From NCBI GenBank assembly GCA_038087015.1, contig JASBNA010000121.1:1-55781 (forward strand): DNA of 55,781 nucleotides, written 5' to 3'. The position numbers and the translations under genes are program-made. The stretch is from Cerrena zonata. Lineage: Eukaryota > Basidiomycota > Agaricomycetes > Polyporales > Cerrenaceae. The stretch's first letter is position 1. Each line of letters begins with the position of its first letter. Below, one piece after another: positions 9,833 through 18,584 of this stretch. Under the pieces are notes generated by a model. The model made no database searches, had not been told where the DNA came from, and worked only from the letters and a program-made list of their open reading frames with translations.

Positions 9833-12377
9833 ATGGCAAACACCAACCCCAACTTTCACCCCAGATATCAAGACATCGATGTAAGAAGTTATACGTTTCT
9901 ATCATCTACGTCTTACCGACTCTTGCGCACGCAATATAGGTCTTCATCGCTGGTAGTGGTAGGCATCACGTCGTCATGCCATACATATCTTATACTTAGC
10001 TCATTTCAATTAGGACCTATTGGTTCTACCTTCGCTAAGAAGTGTGTTGATGCTGGTCTACGCGTCCTTATGTGTGAAATCGGTGCAGCGTTCGTATAAC
10101 CCTCGTTTCTTTCCATTGTATGATATCTGAACCGATAACTTACAGCGATTCTTTTACCTCCAAGCCACTGAAGGGACATCACGCACCGACTTCTCACGAC
10201 GAGACCTACTCCGCCAACTTCGAGCCTGGCTACATCAAGGTGCCCGGGTATCATAAGAAGAACGAGATCGAGTACCAGAAGGACATCGATCGTTTTGTCA
10301 AGTACGTATAACATTCTGAACATACATGGTATCGCCATATCTAACTATATCATACCAATTAGCGTGATCAAGGTATGAATTGATTTATATCCTTCGTCCT
10401 TGTCTTTTCAACGTCTGAATTTATCGTAGGGTGCCCTCAGCACTGTGTCGATCCCAACCAACAATACGTCTATCCCTACTTTGGATCCGGCTAGCTTCCA
10501 GAATTCGTACGTTTACTGTTTTATTATATACACCTCGTATATTTACTGTTTAAACAGACAGGAACGGCCCTTCGTCTCGTTGGGCAAGAATCCGATTCAG
10601 AACCCCTTCGAGAACTTAGGTGCCGAAGCGGTCACACGTGGTGTCGGTGGTATGTCTACCCACTGGACCTGTTCTACACCCCGCTTCAACCCATATGTTG
10701 AACGACCGAAACTTGACGAAAACCCTAAGAAGGACGACGAGATTTGGGAAAACCTGTATGCCCAAGCTGAGAAGGTGCTCGGCTCCTCTAACAAGGAGTT
10801 CGACCAGTCCATCAGGCACAACCTGGTACTTAAGACCCTCCAAAAGGAATACAAGAACAAGGGGAGGGTCTTTAAACCTCTCACTCTCGCTTGCCATCGT
10901 CTCGATGACCCTGACTACGTCGAATGGCATGCCGCCGACAGTATTCTGGAGGATCTTTTCACAGATCCCGCCAAGCGCGAGAAGTTCACGTTGTTAACTA
11001 ACCATCGCTGCACCAGAGTCATTATCCGTGAGGACGCTCATGGGAAAGGAAAACACACTATTGTCGGCGCAGAGGTTACCAACCTGCTTCCGAAGACTGC
11101 TCACAATCTCCACAGCGACACGACCTTCGCCATTCGTGCCAAGACCTACGTCGTGGCGGCAGGCGCGGTAGCGACCGCTCAAGTAAGTATATCGACCGAC
11201 CTCTTCAGACAATGATTTTAACAACCATGACTACAGATTCTTGCGAACTCTCAGAAAGCAGACATAAATATCGAGCCTATTGAAGGGGGAGACGATCGCA
11301 TAACCATCGACACACGATTGACGCCTAATCTCGTACGTGTTATGGTTTACACTGAATATCTCTGCTTACTCCTGCACTCAAATATATAGGCGCGATACAT
11401 AACTGAGCAACCGTGCGTAGTTCTTATATAACCTCAGGGTGCCTCTTATAATTTACCCTTCATAGTATGACTTTCTGCCAGATTGTGATGGACGAATCTC
11501 TCATTAAGTCGGTCGACAAAAATCCGTTCAATCTTCCTTGGTGGCCCGCTAAGGTCGCTGCACACACAAAGCGTCACCCGAGAGATCCTATCCACATTCC
11601 GTTCAGAGACCCCGAACCTCAAGTCACGACTCCGTTTTCCAAAGAGCATCCATGGCACACACAGGTATTTCTTAGTGTCGCGGGAGTTATTTATTTACCG
11701 AACCAACCCACAAATAGATTCATCGTGATGCTTTCTCCTATGGTGCAGTTGCCGAGACGATCGATACACGTCTTATTGTCGACCTCCGATTCTTCGGCTA
11801 TGTGGAGCCCCGCAAAGAGAATCGAATTGTGTTCCAACAATTCTACGAGGATGCATATGACATGCCTCAGCCCACATTCCGGTTCCAGATGAGCGATGAC
11901 GACAAGGCGCGTTCTCGTGCAATGATGGCGGAGTAAGGTCCTGTCTCTCGCCTTCTATATCGATATCTGACTTGGTTGTATCATAGCATGTGCGACGTAG
12001 CTCTCAAGTTGGGCGGATACTTGCCAGACTCGCAACCGCAATTCATGACACCAGGACTTGCTCTTCACCTCGCTGGAACTGTTCGCGCAGGGTACGTACC
12101 TTATTCCTAGCACCATCTGATTTCGACTCAATGCCGTATATCTCTTAGACCTACGAAGAAGGACCATGTTGCAGACACCCATTGCAAGGTCTACGACTTT
12201 GACAACCTCTACGTTGGAGGTTAGTTGTCCAACCTTCTGAGATATTACATCATCTTGACACATATTGTAGGAAATGGTGTCATACCGACCGGTTTCGGTG
12301 CCAATCCTACCTTGACCTCGATTTGCTATGCTCTTCGAGCTAGTGAACATATAATCGCCAGTCTGAAGAAGTGTTGA
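9833..12377 (+). CDS. Pyranose 2-oxidase (P2O), GMC flavoprotein
   Basis: Fourteen exons (9833-9880, 9940-9958, 10014-10089, 10146-10301, 10363-10372, 10430-10506, 10558-11182, 11237-11332, 11390-11412, 11466-11664, 11718-11932, 11987-12091, 12149-12219, 12271-12377) join to 608 residues. P2O oxidises D-glucose and related pyranoses at C2, producing 2-keto sugars and H2O2. Visible features are the dinucleotide-binding GSGPIG (from residue 21), the flavinylation motif MSTHWTC with His164, the substrate-loop region [10 protein letters not shown], and GANPTLTS with Asn585, equivalent to catalytic Asn593 of the Trametes enzyme. The motif that is GTHRMG in Trametes (His548) is GTVRAG here, so Val547 replaces the catalytic His. 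Its activity is therefore uncertain, although the frame is intact. No signal peptide is seen, as is usual for fungal P2O. Confidence 0.93.
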
Positions 12378-13075
12378 TCTACCGACGTCACCGAGATGAC
12401 GATGTATGTCAGTAAATGCAAGGTTGTTGTTGTTTCCTTTGAATCCATGGAATGGTTGGTCCGATGAAATACGAAGCTCATTGTCCCCCATCACCTTCCA
12501 TAACTTGTATTATAGAACCGTTTGATGTACTTATATTACCCGATGTTCATACCAGAAAGTGTAAGGCGTCAGGAGGCGCTGGACATCTCATCTCTCACCA
12601 CAACCGAAGTTCGACAAAGCTCAACCTGCATATAAGTATTAGGGATCGGTACTCGATACTTGGTAGCCATACCTCAGGCCTCAGGCATCACTCATCACGA
12701 CCTAAGAAATCATAACAGTTAGATACTTGTTATGATCTCGCTCAATATGATTATTCAGTTCTGTCATCGTGCACAAGCGTGATAAGCTCTACCATGTACG
12801 TTACCTATAATTCCGCTTCTGCCTTGTAGGTCGCGCTGACAATGATCATTTTGAATGCCTTAGGGCTACTTGGAGGCCTGAGTTTTTATAAACTGGGTCA
12901 GAAGATGAGGCTGTGTACAAGACGTGTCAGTTTGATTGATTACATGCAACTTCACCGGCGATTCTTTAGTCATTCAAGAGCCCAGAACTGACAAAGCAAG
13001 ATCCTTGTCAGTGGTCAGCATAAAAACATGTTCTCCTCTGAACGTCCTCACTACTGAATGTGACGCTGCCAATGG
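12378..13075. other. Intergenic stretch between P2O and the retrotransposon
   Basis: This is the P2O 3' flank. Only short motif-free ORFs are present. The retrotransposon inserted at its right end. Confidence 0.5.
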
Positions 13076-13080
13076 ACGTG
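13076..13080. repeat. Target site duplication, left copy
   Basis: ACGTG directly abuts the left LTR and is repeated directly after the right LTR. A 5-bp duplication is typical of Ty3/gypsy integration. Confidence 0.85.
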
Positions 13081-13295
13081 TGTAAAGGTAGCCTTCCGGT
13101 GTACTTAGTATCACTCAAGCGAAGTGCGTTCGACCCAGTATATTGCGGGAGAACACGATCGGATGGGAGACACGGTGGTACGGGTTAGAAGAGCTGGGCT
13201 CTCTAGAGGTGTCTCCCACCGACTACAGCTACAACGATTACGTAACATGTAGATTACTAATTAGGCAAGTATCTACGTTCTATCGTACGCTTACA
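13081..13295 (-). repeat. 3' LTR of the retrotransposon
   Basis: 215 bp, TGTAA...TTACA, identical by eye to the copy at 22016-22230. Confidence 0.95.
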
Positions 13296-13307
13296 CTCTC
13301 CCCCTGT
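13296..13307 (-). promoter_or_regulatory. Polypurine tract (plus-strand primer) of the retrotransposon
   Basis: On the element's sense strand this reads ACAGGGGGAGAG and ends exactly at the 3' LTR. That is where the RNase H-resistant primer for plus-strand synthesis lies in LTR elements. Confidence 0.75.
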
Positions 13308-13339
13308 AGGAAATGAGCCAGGAGGCTTAAGAGTGGATT

Positions 13340-14734
13340 CTAGGTACTTTTGGAGAGTTCCGTAGGAACGGCGGTCGTTGGTTCCATAGCGATATCGACA
13401 TCGGCAAGTATGGCACCAGGCACGGTCGCGGCGGTGGTACCACTCGGCTCAGCAGTCGATTCTGTGCTGGTGGTAGTCACACCCAGACCCTTGGTCGGGT
13501 GTCCTTGTGTAGTGGTGGTAACTTGGTAATCAGCCAACCATTGTTGACTAAATAGGCGGATAGCTTGGTAGGCGGGATAAGTAATGTCCCGAATGCCACA
13601 ACGAACGAGATGTTGCATGATGTCGTTGGAGGTGATCAACAAGTGAGCTTCGTCGTTTGCCAAAGGGAATCGTTCGACAGTAGTCCCGCCTGACCTATTT
13701 GGTGTATAAGTCGTCGCGAGTAGTTGGTTTAGTTGGCTCCAGTCATACTGTACAAAGAGTATGGAAAACGCCTTGAAATATGATTGGTTGCCTCGAGTAC
13801 GGGACGGAGCGTACGCTTTAGCTACGTTTCGGGCCAACAGGTGAGGCATTGACGGGTGGTGGTTCGTTGCAACAGGTACACCCCAGAGACGGAAGGTCGG
13901 ATGTTGTCTATGGAAGGTGACCCAGTCTTCCAACTTAGAGCAGTTCCACCCCGGGGGTTTGAGGGCATCAGATGTCTTTTTGATGATCTCGCCCACAACA
14001 GGTTGAGCCGAGGCTTCGCCCAAGTCGTTTGGATGGAGTACTGCCCACTGGCTCAGTTCCGCCAATGGATTGAGTGCATTGGTTTGGTTGTTTTGGTTTT
14101 TTGGTTTATTTGGTTCGAATCTGTTCATAACCTGACCCTTCCCCCCGTTTTTTTGTGAGTTTAGGGAATAAGCTGATTTTGGGTGAGTTCGGTCGCTTAC
14201 CGTGCGGAATCGGGTGTCAATGACCTCTTCCATGTGGCCAGCAAGCTTATGGATACGACCCTCAATAAAATCAACCGCAGAATGTAAGTTATCCTGGGTA
14301 CGAGTGTCGTTGTCCTTAATCAACTGACGTAACGACAATACATCGGATTGGAGGCGCTCAAGTAAAGCCATGAATTTCGGGTGGAGAGTCTTATCGTCCC
14401 TCGTACGAGACCGGCGAGGGCTGGAATCGTCCTCGGAGTGGTCACGACGACCTCGTTTTGTTGGTTTATTGGGCCGATCCTCATCATTAGTGATGCCAGT
14501 CGAAAATAGCGGCACAGTGTTTGGTGCAGAGACTGTAGGTAATTGGGCCCCTTGATAAACATTTGGGTAGGCATAGAAGCCAGGAGGCGCAGGTTGACCC
14601 ATGTAGGGTCCTCCCGGTTGGCCACTAGGGTAGTGCGTGAAAGAAAACGCCGGTTGGCCAGTTTGTGCGAGTAACGCAGCTTGGGCAATCAAGTCCGGAT
14701 TACCCTCCATACGTGGGGTCTGCTCGGAATTCAT
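13340..14734 (-). CDS. Retrotransposon third ORF in the env position, unknown function
   Basis: 464 residues from the ATG at 14734, on the same strand as gag-pol, 151 nt after the integrase stop and 32 nt before the polypurine tract. I do not recognise it. The N-terminus is rich in Pro, Gly, Tyr and Gln (about residues 1-85). A basic Ser/Arg stretch follows (KRGRRDHSEDDSSPRRSRTRDDK), a candidate nuclear localisation or nucleic-acid-binding segment. A predicted helical/coiled-coil region comes next (about 115-170), then a linker rich in Asn, Lys and Gln. The C-terminal half (about 250-400) looks folded, with conserved-looking Trp and His residues, and the tail is rich in Thr, Ala and Pro. There is no signal peptide or membrane segment, so it is not a classical envelope protein. 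An intact 464-codon frame suggests selection or very recent amplification. Confidence 0.75.
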   Translation of the reverse strand: MNSEQTPRMEGNPDLIAQAALLAQTGQPAFSFTHYPSGQPGGPYMGQPAPPGFYAYPNVYQGAQLPTVSAPNTVPLFSTGITNDEDRPNKPTKRGRRDHSEDDSSPRRSRTRDDKTLHPKFMALLERLQSDVLSLRQLIKDNDTRTQDNLHSAVDFIEGRIHKLAGHMEEVIDTRFRTVSDRTHPKSAYSLNSQKNGGKGQVMNRFEPNKPKNQNNQTNALNPLAELSQWAVLHPNDLGEASAQPVVGEIIKKTSDALKPPGWNCSKLEDWVTFHRQHPTFRLWGVPVATNHHPSMPHLLARNVAKAYAPSRTRGNQSYFKAFSILFVQYDWSQLNQLLATTYTPNRSGGTTVERFPLANDEAHLLITSNDIMQHLVRCGIRDITYPAYQAIRLFSQQWLADYQVTTTTQGHPTKGLGVTTTSTESTAEPSGTTAATVPGAILADVDIAMEPTTAVPTELSKST

Positions 14735-14885
14735 CAGTGTCAAAGTCCACAGGACGGATTGATGAAGTTAATTGGCAAGGAGATGAAGGTAAAAAGAAAA
14801 TTTCGGGTGGAAGTTATGAGTCGATCACCTTGTGACCGTGACGTGACTTTCAGGAGTGGCATCCGCTTTAGGCAACTGTTGACGT

Positions 14886-16604
14886 TCAGCGCTGTTCTGG
14901 CTTCGACTTCGGCTTCGCATGCTGTGCGGATTTAGGGAGGTCACGCCAGCTAGTTACTCCCATGAGCTCGAAGTACTCGTCGAGCTTCTGTGCCTCCTCA
15001 ACATTCTTATACGGCTCTTTGGTCACATCTCCATCAACCCACCGGACAAAGAACTTCACCCTGGATGGTGATGTCCACTCGTGCCCGAATATCTCGTCAA
15101 CAACGCACACCGAGTTGTCTGGTTGGCCAAAATCGTACATGGCGACCAAGTCACGGCTAGGGAATAGTGTATCATCACTCGGTACGTGGATTCGCAGCCT
15201 ACTAATGTGGAATGTTGGATGAATTCGTCGTTCTTTTAGCTGCTGCGGTAACTCGAGAGTGTAGGTCGAGCTCTTGTGGTTAGCCTTCAATACCAAGAAT
15301 GGCCCTATAAACTTGGGGGCCAATTTAGCCGCACGAGCAGTCGGTAAGCGAAGGTTATTTGTCGATAAGTAAACCTTTGTTCCTTCACTGATCGGTTTAT
15401 AGTCTCTCCTTTGCTTGTTAGCTTGGTGTGTTTGATCGACACGCGACGCGATAATAGCGTCGTGCGCTGCCATCAACCCAGCCTTAGCTCTATCGGCAAA
15501 ATCAAGTACACCAGGCAATGTGGCCTGTGGATCGAATGTTGATAAGGTGCGGGGCATATACCCGTACGTTAACTCGAATGGGGCATACCCTGTAGATGCA
15601 CTTCGACATGAATTCATAGCAAATTCCACCATAGGTAGGTGGTCAACCCAATCGGTTTGTGTGGGACTAACCATGCTTCGCAGAATCTGCGCGATCGTTC
15701 GATTCGCCCGTTCCGACGCACCGTCGGTTTGGGGATGGAAGGCAGTGGACATCAACAGTCTCGACCCCAACATCCTATGTAGCTTGCGCCAAAAGGCTGA
15801 TGTGAATTTAGAGTCTCGGTCTGACACTATTGATTCAGGTAAGCCGTATAGCCGAACAATCTCCTTAAGGAATATATAAGCTAATTCTGATGCCTTCGTT
15901 CTAGTTGTGATTGGTATGAGATGGACCATTCCCGTCAGTCGGTCGATGATCACCCACAGGTAATCATACCCGTGGGATTCAGGGAATGGTCCCACAAAAT
16001 CCATGGCAATAGATGCCCATGGACGTGTGGGGACAGGCAGGGTATGTAACAGTCCCATTGGTTTTCGGTTCACTGCCTTTGTAGTCTGACATATGTGGCA
16101 TGATTCACAGAACTTCTCGATGTGTTGCTGCATCCGTGGCCACCAATAGCCTCGTCGAACGTAATCAGACGTCTTTCTTTCGCCGAGATGGCCAAGAACC
16201 GCGTGCGACTCATCAATCACGATTTCAGTGAACGATCGGTGGTCATAGGTCCCTTTGGGCACACACAACACGGTCCGTCCTTCCTGATTTTTACATCGAA
16301 TCAGTTTGTCAGCCCCTACTGTAAAGGCCGGGTGTTCCATCGGTTTGTCAAGAATCTTCCTGAACAGGGCGTCCGTAGCGTATGCTGCCTGGATTGCAGC
16401 GAGATATGGTGATGTCATAGTGATCACCTCGGGCAATTCGTCAGGCGTTCCTTGCATTCCCACTTCGGGATCATCAACTTCTGTCATTGCTGTGGTCTCA
16501 AGGTCAATTCCTCCTGACAGCTCTCGTGCAGCTGCTGCCATTCGGTCAGATTCCTTAACCCGTTCTTCGAGTTCTTCATGAATCCGGGCAGGGGTTCGTT
16601 TCAT
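14886..16604 (-). CDS. Retrotransposon integrase with chromodomain-like C-terminus
   Basis: 572 residues, in the same frame as the upstream RT-RNase H and separated from it only by a TGA codon. The zinc-binding HHCC module is His134-x4-His139 and Cys169-x2-Cys172. The DDE catalytic triad is Asp202 (AMDFVGP), Asp262 (IVSDRDSKF) and Glu298 (GASERANRT). The C-terminal segment VCVVDEIFGHEW...KFFVRWVDGDV...EPYKNVEEAQKLDEY has the layout of a chromodomain, which in chromoviruses steers integration to chromatin marks. Expression needs either readthrough of the TGA or re-initiation at the ATG that immediately follows it; alternatively, the stop is a recent nonsense mutation. Confidence 0.9.
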   Translation of the reverse strand: MKRTPARIHEELEERVKESDRMAAAARELSGGIDLETTAMTEVDDPEVGMQGTPDELPEVITMTSPYLAAIQAAYATDALFRKILDKPMEHPAFTVGADKLIRCKNQEGRTVLCVPKGTYDHRSFTEIVIDESHAVLGHLGERKTSDYVRRGYWWPRMQQHIEKFCESCHICQTTKAVNRKPMGLLHTLPVPTRPWASIAMDFVGPFPESHGYDYLWVIIDRLTGMVHLIPITTRTKASELAYIFLKEIVRLYGLPESIVSDRDSKFTSAFWRKLHRMLGSRLLMSTAFHPQTDGASERANRTIAQILRSMVSPTQTDWVDHLPMVEFAMNSCRSASTGYAPFELTYGYMPRTLSTFDPQATLPGVLDFADRAKAGLMAAHDAIIASRVDQTHQANKQRRDYKPISEGTKVYLSTNNLRLPTARAAKLAPKFIGPFLVLKANHKSSTYTLELPQQLKERRIHPTFHISRLRIHVPSDDTLFPSRDLVAMYDFGQPDNSVCVVDEIFGHEWTSPSRVKFFVRWVDGDVTKEPYKNVEEAQKLDEYFELMGVTSWRDLPKSAQHAKPKSKPEQR

Positions 16605-18584
16605 TCATTGTGCGTTCATACGGAGGACTTCTTGTCGTCGGTCCTCTTCAATGAAGTCACCTTCTCGGTCAATTCGTACGTCGGCTGACACGTAGTGATG
16701 TTCGTCAGTGTACTGACTATGTGGTGTGGCCAGATACCAACGGGACAGTGCGTCGGCAACAACATTCAATTTTCCCGGCACATGTTCGATGGAGAAGTCG
16801 AACCTCCCGAGGTACTGTGTCCAACGAATCTGGCGATATGTGATCTGACTCTTATCTTTCAGGTACTTTAGGCTCTCATGGTCAGTAACCACTCGGATGC
16901 GCCGACCAATCAGCTTATCTTCCCATTTGTGAAGGGCTTCCAGGATAGCCAATGTCTCCTTTTCACGGGTGTCATAGGCATGTTGGGCATTCGTAAATTT
17001 CTTAGACATGAAGCCCGCCGGGCGACAAGTACGCCAATCGGGTCCTTGTCCATAGTAAGCCCCAACACCCGCTACTGATGCATCACAGACTAACCAGATG
17101 GGTTCGTCCAGCTCAGGGTTAATAGGCTTCAATATTGGTGCCTTGCAGGCCAGCGCTTTAATGAGCTCGAAGCACTTGTCGTGGATCGGACGCCAGTAGA
17201 AGGGCTTTCGATCGGCACATATTGATGAAATTGGAGCCATGTAAGTTGCAACGTCAGGCATAAAATGAGCCAAGTACTGAACCAGTCCCAAAAACTGCTG
17301 CACCTCCTCAAGATTCTTTGGTGTTGGCCAGTTGCGAACTTTCTCCATTTTATCCTGGTCGGCATGAATACCATCATCAGTGATGATGTGCCCCAAACAG
17401 TCCATCCGTTTGGAGTAAAGGTCGCATTTATCATGGCTAAGGTATAGTTTTGCCTTCCGTAATGCCGCGAACACCAACTGTAAATGTTTTTGGTGATCGG
17501 CGATCGTCTCGGAATAGATGAATATATCATCCAGGTAGACATGTACGAATACGCCAATAAATTCGCGAAGAATGTGGGTCATCAACCGCTGGAATGTGGC
17601 AGGTGCATTGCAATCACCTTGCTGCATTACCTGGCTATAAAACACTCCCACAATCGTCTGGAAGGCGGTCTTCGGTACATCGTCTGGTGCAATACGAATC
17701 TGCTCGTATGCATCCGACATGTCCAATTTAGAGCGGAATTTTGCTCTGGCTACGTCATGCCGTATGCGGTCTTGGTCGGGCATGGGCGTGAGGTCATGGA
17801 TTGTGTTGTCATTTCGTTGACAGAGGTCAATAACGGTGCGTAGTTTTCCTGATTTCTTCAGCATACATAGCATTGGTGCTGCAATGCTCGCGTTTGTTTC
17901 GATCCACCAGCCAGCCTCTGTGTACCGCACGATTTTATCAAGCAATTGACGATGGAGGACCTCTGGGCAACGTGGACGGTGATATCGATATTGAGCGGAC
18001 TCATCTTTCAGTGGTATATGGTGGTTTATCTCTCGTAATGGTGGCAACTCTGAGGGTACTCCTCCAGTTAGATCAGTGATGCTTCCCATCCATTCGTCTC
18101 TCAAACTTTGGAGAGTTTCTTCTGATTCGTCATCACCTGGATCAGGTTTAATCTCTGTCGACTCTGGTCTCGTTGGTGAGTGAGTCCTTTCTGCTTTCAG
18201 ATCGGCTTTCTCATACTCCCATAATTTCTCTTGCTCCTTAGCCTCAGCATATTCCCGTTCGAACTCCTCGGGGAATATGATGTCTGATATTACTCCTGAT
18301 ATAATGAGATCATCGTCAGTGGTCTTTCGAGATACCACTGAGTTCCAAGATATGTCAGGCAGTTGGTTAGCTTTCGTATGGCTTGCCCTCGGGACCTTTA
18401 GTCGAGGTCGATGGTGCGTGTCGGGTATAGGCACCGCGTTATGAATTTTGACGCGAGGACTTTCCGATGCTCCCTTAGGTGCATCCAGTGATCCTTTCAC
18501 TGTTGATAAGATCGAATCATTTGATTTACTTCCGAAAGGAATGGCCCGACAGACTGGTAGTTGCCAGTTCCCCAGTGTCGACCT
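16605..18584 (-). CDS. Retrotransposon reverse transcriptase-RNase H (pol)
   Basis: The open frame begins after a TGA at 18585-18587 and lies +1 relative to gag, overlapping its last 59 nt. No ATG occurs near its beginning, so it is most likely made as a Gag-Pol fusion by +1 frameshifting. RT motifs include KLDMSDAYEQIRI (motif A Asp) and the catalytic VYLDDIFIY (motif C). RNase H follows with LVCDASVAGVGAYY, REKETLAILEAL and VTDHESLKYL, then HVPGKLNVVADALSR before the connection to integrase. The frame ends at a TGA (16605-16607), after which the same frame continues as integrase. This arrangement places protease upstream, in the gag frame. Confidence 0.9.
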   Translation of the reverse strand, partial: RSTLGNWQLPVCRAIPFGSKSNDSILSTVKGSLDAPKGASESPRVKIHNAVPIPDTHHRPRLKVPRASHTKANQLPDISWNSVVSRKTTDDDLIISGVISDIIFPEEFEREYAEAKEQEKLWEYEKADLKAERTHSPTRPESTEIKPDPGDDESEETLQSLRDEWMGSITDLTGGVPSELPPLREINHHIPLKDESAQYRYHRPRCPEVLHRQLLDKIVRYTEAGWWIETNASIAAPMLCMLKKSGKLRTVIDLCQRNDNTIHDLTPMPDQDRIRHDVARAKFRSKLDMSDAYEQIRIAPDDVPKTAFQTIVGVFYSQVMQQGDCNAPATFQRLMTHILREFIGVFVHVYLDDIFIYSETIADHQKHLQLVFAALRKAKLYLSHDKCDLYSKRMDCLGHIITDDGIHADQDKMEKVRNWPTPKNLEEVQQFLGLVQYLAHFMPDVATYMAPISSICADRKPFYWRPIHDKCFELIKALACKAPILKPINPELDEPIWLVCDASVAGVGAYYGQGPDWRTCRPAGFMSKKFTNAQHAYDTREKETLAILEALHKWEDKLIGRRIRVVTDHESLKYLKDKSQITYRQIRWTQYLGRFDFSIEHVPGKLNVVADALSRWYLATPHSQYTDEHHYVSADVRIDREGDFIEEDRRQEVLRMNAQ

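Noticed and set aside
13340..14734. The retroelement third ORF as an envelope gene
   Set aside because: It has no signal peptide, membrane segment, cleavage site or glycoprotein features; only its position resembles env.
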